This document shows, in pieces, positions 5,142 to 7,917 of a stretch of 7,917 nucleotides of DNA (position 1 is the first letter of the stretch; every line of letters begins with the position of its first letter). Below the pieces are notes generated by a model. The model saw only the letters and a list, made by a program, of their open reading frames with translations, made no database searches and was not told the origin of the DNA. The stretch is from Chloroflexota bacterium (GTDB lineage Bacteria > Chloroflexota > Anaerolineae > Aggregatilineales > UBA3940). Location of the stretch: contig DRKO01000317.1 in assembly GCA_011051745.1 (NCBI GenBank), positions 1 through 7,917 of the forward strand, given 5' to 3'. The translations under genes were made by a program, and so were the position numbers.

Positions 5142-6455
5142 ATGAGCTACTCTGACCGACATTACGGGGCGGGAGACCCGGACTGCCCGATCTGCGGTGG
5201 GCTGGGTTATATTCGCTACGACGTTCCGGAGGATCATCCCCACTTCGGGCGCGTCTTTGATTGCGAGTGCCGTCGGGCCCGCGTCGAGGCGCAGCGACAG
5301 GCCTACCTGCGGCGGATGGGCGGGCTGGAGAGCCTGGCCGACAAAACGCTTGACTCCTTCAACCCCGACCTGCCGGGCCTCCCTGAGCAGCAGCGGGCCA
5401 GCCTGCGCCGTGTTTATGAGCGCGTCGCTGCCTACGCGGAGAACCCGCAGGGCTGGCTGATCCTCACCGGCGGCTACGGGTGCGGCAAAACGCATCTGGC
5501 CGCCGCCATCGCCAACGCCCGGATCGAGGCCGGGGAGCCGGTTCTGTTCGTCACCGCCCCCGACCTGCTCGACCACCTGCGGGCGGCCTTTAATCCGGCG
5601 GTGGCGCAGAGCGAGTCTTACGACGCACGTTTCCGCGAGGTGCGCGATACGCCCCTCCTGATTCTGGACGATCTGGGGATCGAAAGCCCGACCCCCTGGG
5701 CGGTCGAGAAGCTCTATCAGATTCTCAACCATCGTTACAACGCCCGCCTGCCGACCGTGATCACCACAAACCACAATCTGGACGAGCTGGAGATGCGGCT
5801 CCGCTCGCGCCTGTACGATCAGCAGGTGAGCGAGATTCTGGTGATCACCGCCCCCGACTACCGGACGCAGGCCGGGTTTGCCTCGCAGCAGGGCGACCTC
5901 AACGCGCTTGGCCTGTACAACCACATGACATTTGAAAGCTTCGAGTTGCGCCGCGACCTCACCAGAGAGGAGCAGGAAAACCTCCGGCGGGTGCTGGAGA
6001 CGGCCCGGAGCTTTGCGCAGAATCCGGAAGGCTGGCTCGTTCTGATGGGGCCTTACGGCTGCGGGAAAACGCATCTGGCCGCCGCCATCGCCAATGCGCA
6101 ACTGGCAGGTGGCACGCGGGTGCTGTTTATCACTGTGCCGGACCTGCTCGATCATCTGCGGGCCACCTTTGCGCCGGACAGCCACATCTCTTACGATAAG
6201 CTCTTTAACGAGGTGAAGACGGCTCCCCTCCTGATCCTGGACGACCTGGGAACCGAATCGGCGACCCCCTGGGCCAGAGAGAAACTCTACCAGCTTTTCA
6301 ACTATCGCTACAACGCCCGTCTTCCGACCGTGATCACAACCGCCCACAGGCTGGAGAACCTCGATGCCCGGCTGGTAACGCGCATGCGCGACAAACGCCT
6401 GAGCACACTGCTGGTTGTGGGCGTTCCGGCTTATGTGGGGGCGCGGCAGAAGTAG
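5142..6455 (+). CDS. Tandem-domain DnaC/DnaI-like helicase loader ATPase (two AAA+ modules)
   Basis: A 437-residue protein with one N-terminal C-x2-C ... C-x-C cluster (C15, C18, C41, C43), probably a zinc site as in DnaI-type loaders, followed by two full AAA+ modules of the DnaC/DnaI/IstB type. Module 1 (about 69-241): Walker A G-G-Y-G-C-G-K-T-H (110-118), Walker B L-I-L-D-D-L-G (173-179), sensor-1 T-T-N (208-210), R-L-R-S-R-L with the probable arginine finger (219-224), ending in D-Y-R. Module 2 (about 263-432): Walker A G-P-Y-G-C-G-K-T-H (303-311), Walker B (364-370), T-T-A where T-T-N is expected (399-401), and R-L-V-T-R-M (410-415). Typical loaders have one module and 240-330 residues. 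It starts 2 nt after the DnaD-like gene in the dnaB operon, so helicase loading is the natural role. A shared IstB/DnaC fold makes a transposition helper possible in principle, but no transposase is nearby. Confidence 0.92.
   Translation: MSYSDRHYGAGDPDCPICGGLGYIRYDVPEDHPHFGRVFDCECRRARVEAQRQAYLRRMGGLESLADKTLDSFNPDLPGLPEQQRASLRRVYERVAAYAENPQGWLILTGGYGCGKTHLAAAIANARIEAGEPVLFVTAPDLLDHLRAAFNPAVAQSESYDARFREVRDTPLLILDDLGIESPTPWAVEKLYQILNHRYNARLPTVITTNHNLDELEMRLRSRLYDQQVSEILVITAPDYRTQAGFASQQGDLNALGLYNHMTFESFELRRDLTREEQENLRRVLETARSFAQNPEGWLVLMGPYGCGKTHLAAAIANAQLAGGTRVLFITVPDLLDHLRATFAPDSHISYDKLFNEVKTAPLLILDDLGTESATPWAREKLYQLFNYRYNARLPTVITTAHRLENLDARLVTRMRDKRLSTLLVVGVPAYVGARQK
5346..5864 (+). repeat. 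Internal coding repeat, copy 1 (AAA+ module 1 of the loader)
   Basis: Encodes residues about 69-241. It aligns with copy 2 from T-L-D-S-F onward. By hand count about 88 of 133 aligned residues of the ATPase core (from N-P-Q-G-W on) are identical. The 29 bases 5487-5515, encoding the P-loop lysine and the helix after it, are identical to 6066-6094. Confidence 0.9.
5928..6437 (+). repeat. Internal coding repeat, copy 2 (AAA+ module 2 of the loader)
   Basis: Encodes residues about 263-432, starting at T-F-E-S-F. It is in the same frame as copy 1, offset 193 codons at the P-loop and 191 at Walker B because of a 2-residue gap before Y-D. It retains Walker A and B but replaces the sensor-1 Asn by Ala and the terminal D-Y-R by A-Y-V. 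Confidence 0.9.
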
Positions 6456-6503
6456 ATCACATCGCCGCGTCCGGGGCTTTCAGAAAGCAGGAGAGAGTCA
6501 ACG

Positions 6504-6998
6504 ATGCTACGCCGATACGCTTTCTGGGCAGCCGGGGTGCTGCTCATTGTGACGGGATGCCGGGCCGCACCGGCCACCACTCCAGATGATCCTGCGCCGG
6601 CCACCGAGACTCCGGAGGTGGCGACGGAGCCTCCTCCGGTTGCCGGACGACCGGACGAACCGGCCTCGCCCGATCAGTTCCGGGCCGACTCAGCCGAACA
6701 CATAGCGGCCACAGGCCGCCCCCAGTTGATCGAGTTCTTCGCCTACTGGTGCAGCGTCTGCAACGCGGCGCGGCCCACCGTGCACCGTCTGGAGGCCGAG
6801 TACTGGGGCCGGATTGATTTCGTCTATCTGGACATTGACGATCCGGCCAATCAGGAGGCCATGCAGGCTTACGGCTTCACCGCTCAGCCTCTGTTCGTCT
6901 TCATTGACGCCGACGGCAACGAGATCGAGCGCTGGTTCGGCTACACAGGCGAGACGGCCTTCCGCGAGGCCTTCGACGAGTACCTCAACTCACACTAG
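6504..6998 (+). CDS. Thioredoxin-fold lipoprotein (membrane-anchored thiol-disulfide protein)
   Basis: A 164-residue protein. The N-terminus has two arginines, a hydrophobic stretch and a lipobox V-T-G-C with lipidation cysteine C19, so it is predicted to be exported and lipid-anchored. Residues 20-57 are a Pro/Thr/Glu-rich linker. The thioredoxin fold occupies about 58-164, with active site Y-W-C-S-V-C (81-86), then F-V-Y-L-D-I-D-D (106-113), and the probable cis-proline in F-T-A-Q-P-L-F-V-F-I-D (125-135, P129), followed by D-G-N-E. The C-x-x-C indicates redox activity towards extracytoplasmic protein thiols; reductant or oxidant direction and the substrate cannot be told. AGGAGAG precedes the ATG by about 9 nt. 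It starts 48 nt after the loader ATPase and 33 nt before dtd, with no visible terminator, so read-through from the operon is possible. Confidence 0.9.
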   Translation: MLRRYAFWAAGVLLIVTGCRAAPATTPDDPAPATETPEVATEPPPVAGRPDEPASPDQFRADSAEHIAATGRPQLIEFFAYWCSVCNAARPTVHRLEAEYWGRIDFVYLDIDDPANQEAMQAYGFTAQPLFVFIDADGNEIERWFGYTGETAFREAFDEYLNSH

Positions 6999-7031
6999 GG
7001 CGGGGTTCCCGGCAGCGAAACAGGAGACAGA

Positions 7032-7472
7032 ATGCGCGTCCTTTTGCAGCGAGTCAGCAAAGCGTCCGTTTCGGTGAACGGGCAGGTGGTCGGCGCGATT
7101 GGGCAGGGCTTCGTCGTTCTGGTCGGAGTGGGCCACCACGACGGCGAGGAACAGGCCGCCTGGCTGGCGAGGAAGATCGCCGGGCTGCGCGTCTTTGAGG
7201 ATCAGGCGGGCAAGTTTAACCTCTCGATCCGGGACGTGGGCGGCGCGGCGCTGGTGGTCTCTCAATTCACCCTCTACGCCGACACGCGCAGGGGACGCCG
7301 TCCGGCCTTCGTGGACGCCGCCCCACCGGAGATCGCAGAGCCGCTGGTGGAGCGTTTCGCCGGGTTGCTACGCGCCGAGGGCGTCCCCGTTGAGATGGGG
7401 GTCTTCGGGGCGCGGATGCTGGTTGAGATACACAACGACGGACCGGTCACGATCTGGATCGAGCGTGAGTAA
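7032..7472 (+). CDS. dtd: D-aminoacyl-tRNA deacylase Dtd
   Basis: A 146-residue protein, the normal length for bacterial DTD. It hydrolyses D-aminoacyl-tRNAs (and mischarged glycyl-tRNAAla) in the cytoplasm, keeping D-amino acids out of translation. Both family signatures are present: S-Q-F-T-L-Y-A-D-T (77-85) with R-R-G-R-R-P-A-F after it, and N-D-G-P-V-T (135-140) containing the Gly-cisPro pair G137-P138 that enforces chirality. The N-terminus M-R-V-L-L-Q-R-V-S-K-A-S-V is also typical. AGGAGA lies a few bases before the ATG. It is complete, with no odd residues. Confidence 0.97.
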   Translation: MRVLLQRVSKASVSVNGQVVGAIGQGFVVLVGVGHHDGEEQAAWLARKIAGLRVFEDQAGKFNLSIRDVGGAALVVSQFTLYADTRRGRRPAFVDAAPPEIAEPLVERFAGLLRAEGVPVEMGVFGARMLVEIHNDGPVTIWIERE

Positions 7473-7513
7473 CGCTCTCCCCCTGCCCGCGCTGAGATAA
7501 CCCGCCTGACACC

Positions 7514-7917
7514 CTACGGCTCGTCGTCCGCCGACCGGCCCCGGAAGGGGTCAATGGGGCGGAAACCGCTCACCGGCTGGCCTTTGCCTGTGCCTGCTGG
7601 CGGCATGGCAGGCTTCTGGGGGCTGGCTCCTGAAGAGGGCGGGGAGGGCGTCGGAGACGGAGGAGGAGACACAGGACGGGCGGCGGGGCTGGCACGCCGC
7701 GATCTGCCCACCTGACGGGCGATCAGATACAGCCCGACCGTCAGCGCAAGAATCGCGCCCCCTGTGGAGGGCGGGAAGCGGATCGCAAGGATGCCTGCAA
7801 CCCCAAAACCGGCTGCCAGCCACAGCAGCACGTTCAGGCGGCGGAAGACCCGCCACGCGGCCAGACAGATCACTGCCAGCGTCACGTACAGGATGACGTA
7901 GAACAGCCAGACCTCCG
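7514..7917 (-). CDS. Small membrane protein with proline-rich tail, 5' end cut by the right edge
   Basis: Read leftwards, the frame is open from the window edge to a TAG at 7516-7514, about 133 residues visible. A GTG at 7885 could be a start, but the upstream codons (E-V-W-L-F-Y-V-I-L-Y) continue the first hydrophobic helix without a stop, so the true start probably lies beyond the edge. Visible: three hydrophobic segments at roughly residues 2-20, 27-46 and 50-66 of the fragment, separated by R-V-F-R-R and P-P-S-T-G-G, then an Arg-rich junction and a Pro/Ser-rich soluble tail ending in R-S-A-D-D-E-P. I do not recognise the family. It converges with dtd, with 41 nt between the stop codons and no clear terminator there. 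The plus strand has no comparable open frame in this stretch. Confidence 0.65.
   Translation of the reverse strand, partial: EVWLFYVILYVTLAVICLAAWRVFRRLNVLLWLAAGFGVAGILAIRFPPSTGGAILALTVGLYLIARQVGRSRRASPAARPVSPPPSPTPSPPSSGASPQKPAMPPAGTGKGQPVSGFRPIDPFRGRSADDEP

Noticed and set aside
5133..6347. 404-residue open frame antisense to the tandem loader ATPase
   Set aside because: It mirrors the duplicated GC-rich coding strand, repeats itself exactly where the loader modules repeat, shows no recognisable domain and has no credible start. The sense protein is unambiguous.
5142..6455. Insertion-sequence helper IstB
   Set aside because: The fold is shared, but there is no IstA transposase, no terminal inverted repeats, and the gene is tightly coupled to the dnaB and DnaD-like genes.

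Overview
The window is GC-rich, tightly packed bacterial chromosome. The best guess for the organism is a member of the Chloroflexota (Anaerolineae-like). This is an inference from three things: the flavour of the DUF151 nuclease-like protein and its acidic tail, the adjacent dnaB, and a DnaD-type protein plus a DnaC/DnaI-type ATPase in one operon. No marker gene fixes the taxonomy. No mobile elements, tRNAs, rRNAs or CRISPR arrays are visible.

Left part, minus strand (1-2210): a cobalamin late-step operon reads leftwards as cobT, cobO, then the 5' end of cbiB/cobD, which is cut by the window edge. It is preceded by a clear cobalamin (B12) riboswitch at about 2105-1977, two downstream hairpins that could form its expression platform, and a likely promoter at 2207-2180. 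The operon would adenosylate the corrinoid, add the aminopropanol arm and activate the lower ligand, and B12 would repress it.

Middle part, divergent plus strand (2230-6455): two extended -10 promoter candidates lead into a DUF151 bifunctional-nuclease-like gene. A strong GC hairpin follows, then a helicase-loading operon: replicative helicase dnaB, a DnaD-domain protein overlapping it by 4 nt, and a DnaC/DnaI-like helicase-loader ATPase starting 2 nt later. The loader is the most unusual object here. After one N-terminal zinc-binding-like segment it carries two complete tandem AAA+ modules, about two-thirds identical to each other, in one 437-residue chain. The second copy has lost the sensor-1 asparagine.

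Right part (6504-7917): a secreted thioredoxin-fold lipoprotein and dtd (D-aminoacyl-tRNA deacylase) follow on the plus strand. A convergent minus-strand gene, cut by the right edge, encodes a small three-helix membrane protein with a proline-rich tail.

The gene-free stretch at 1791-2438 is wholly regulatory. It holds the riboswitch, the attenuator-like hairpins, a minus-strand promoter overlapped by an inverted repeat, a second inverted repeat, and the plus-strand promoters.
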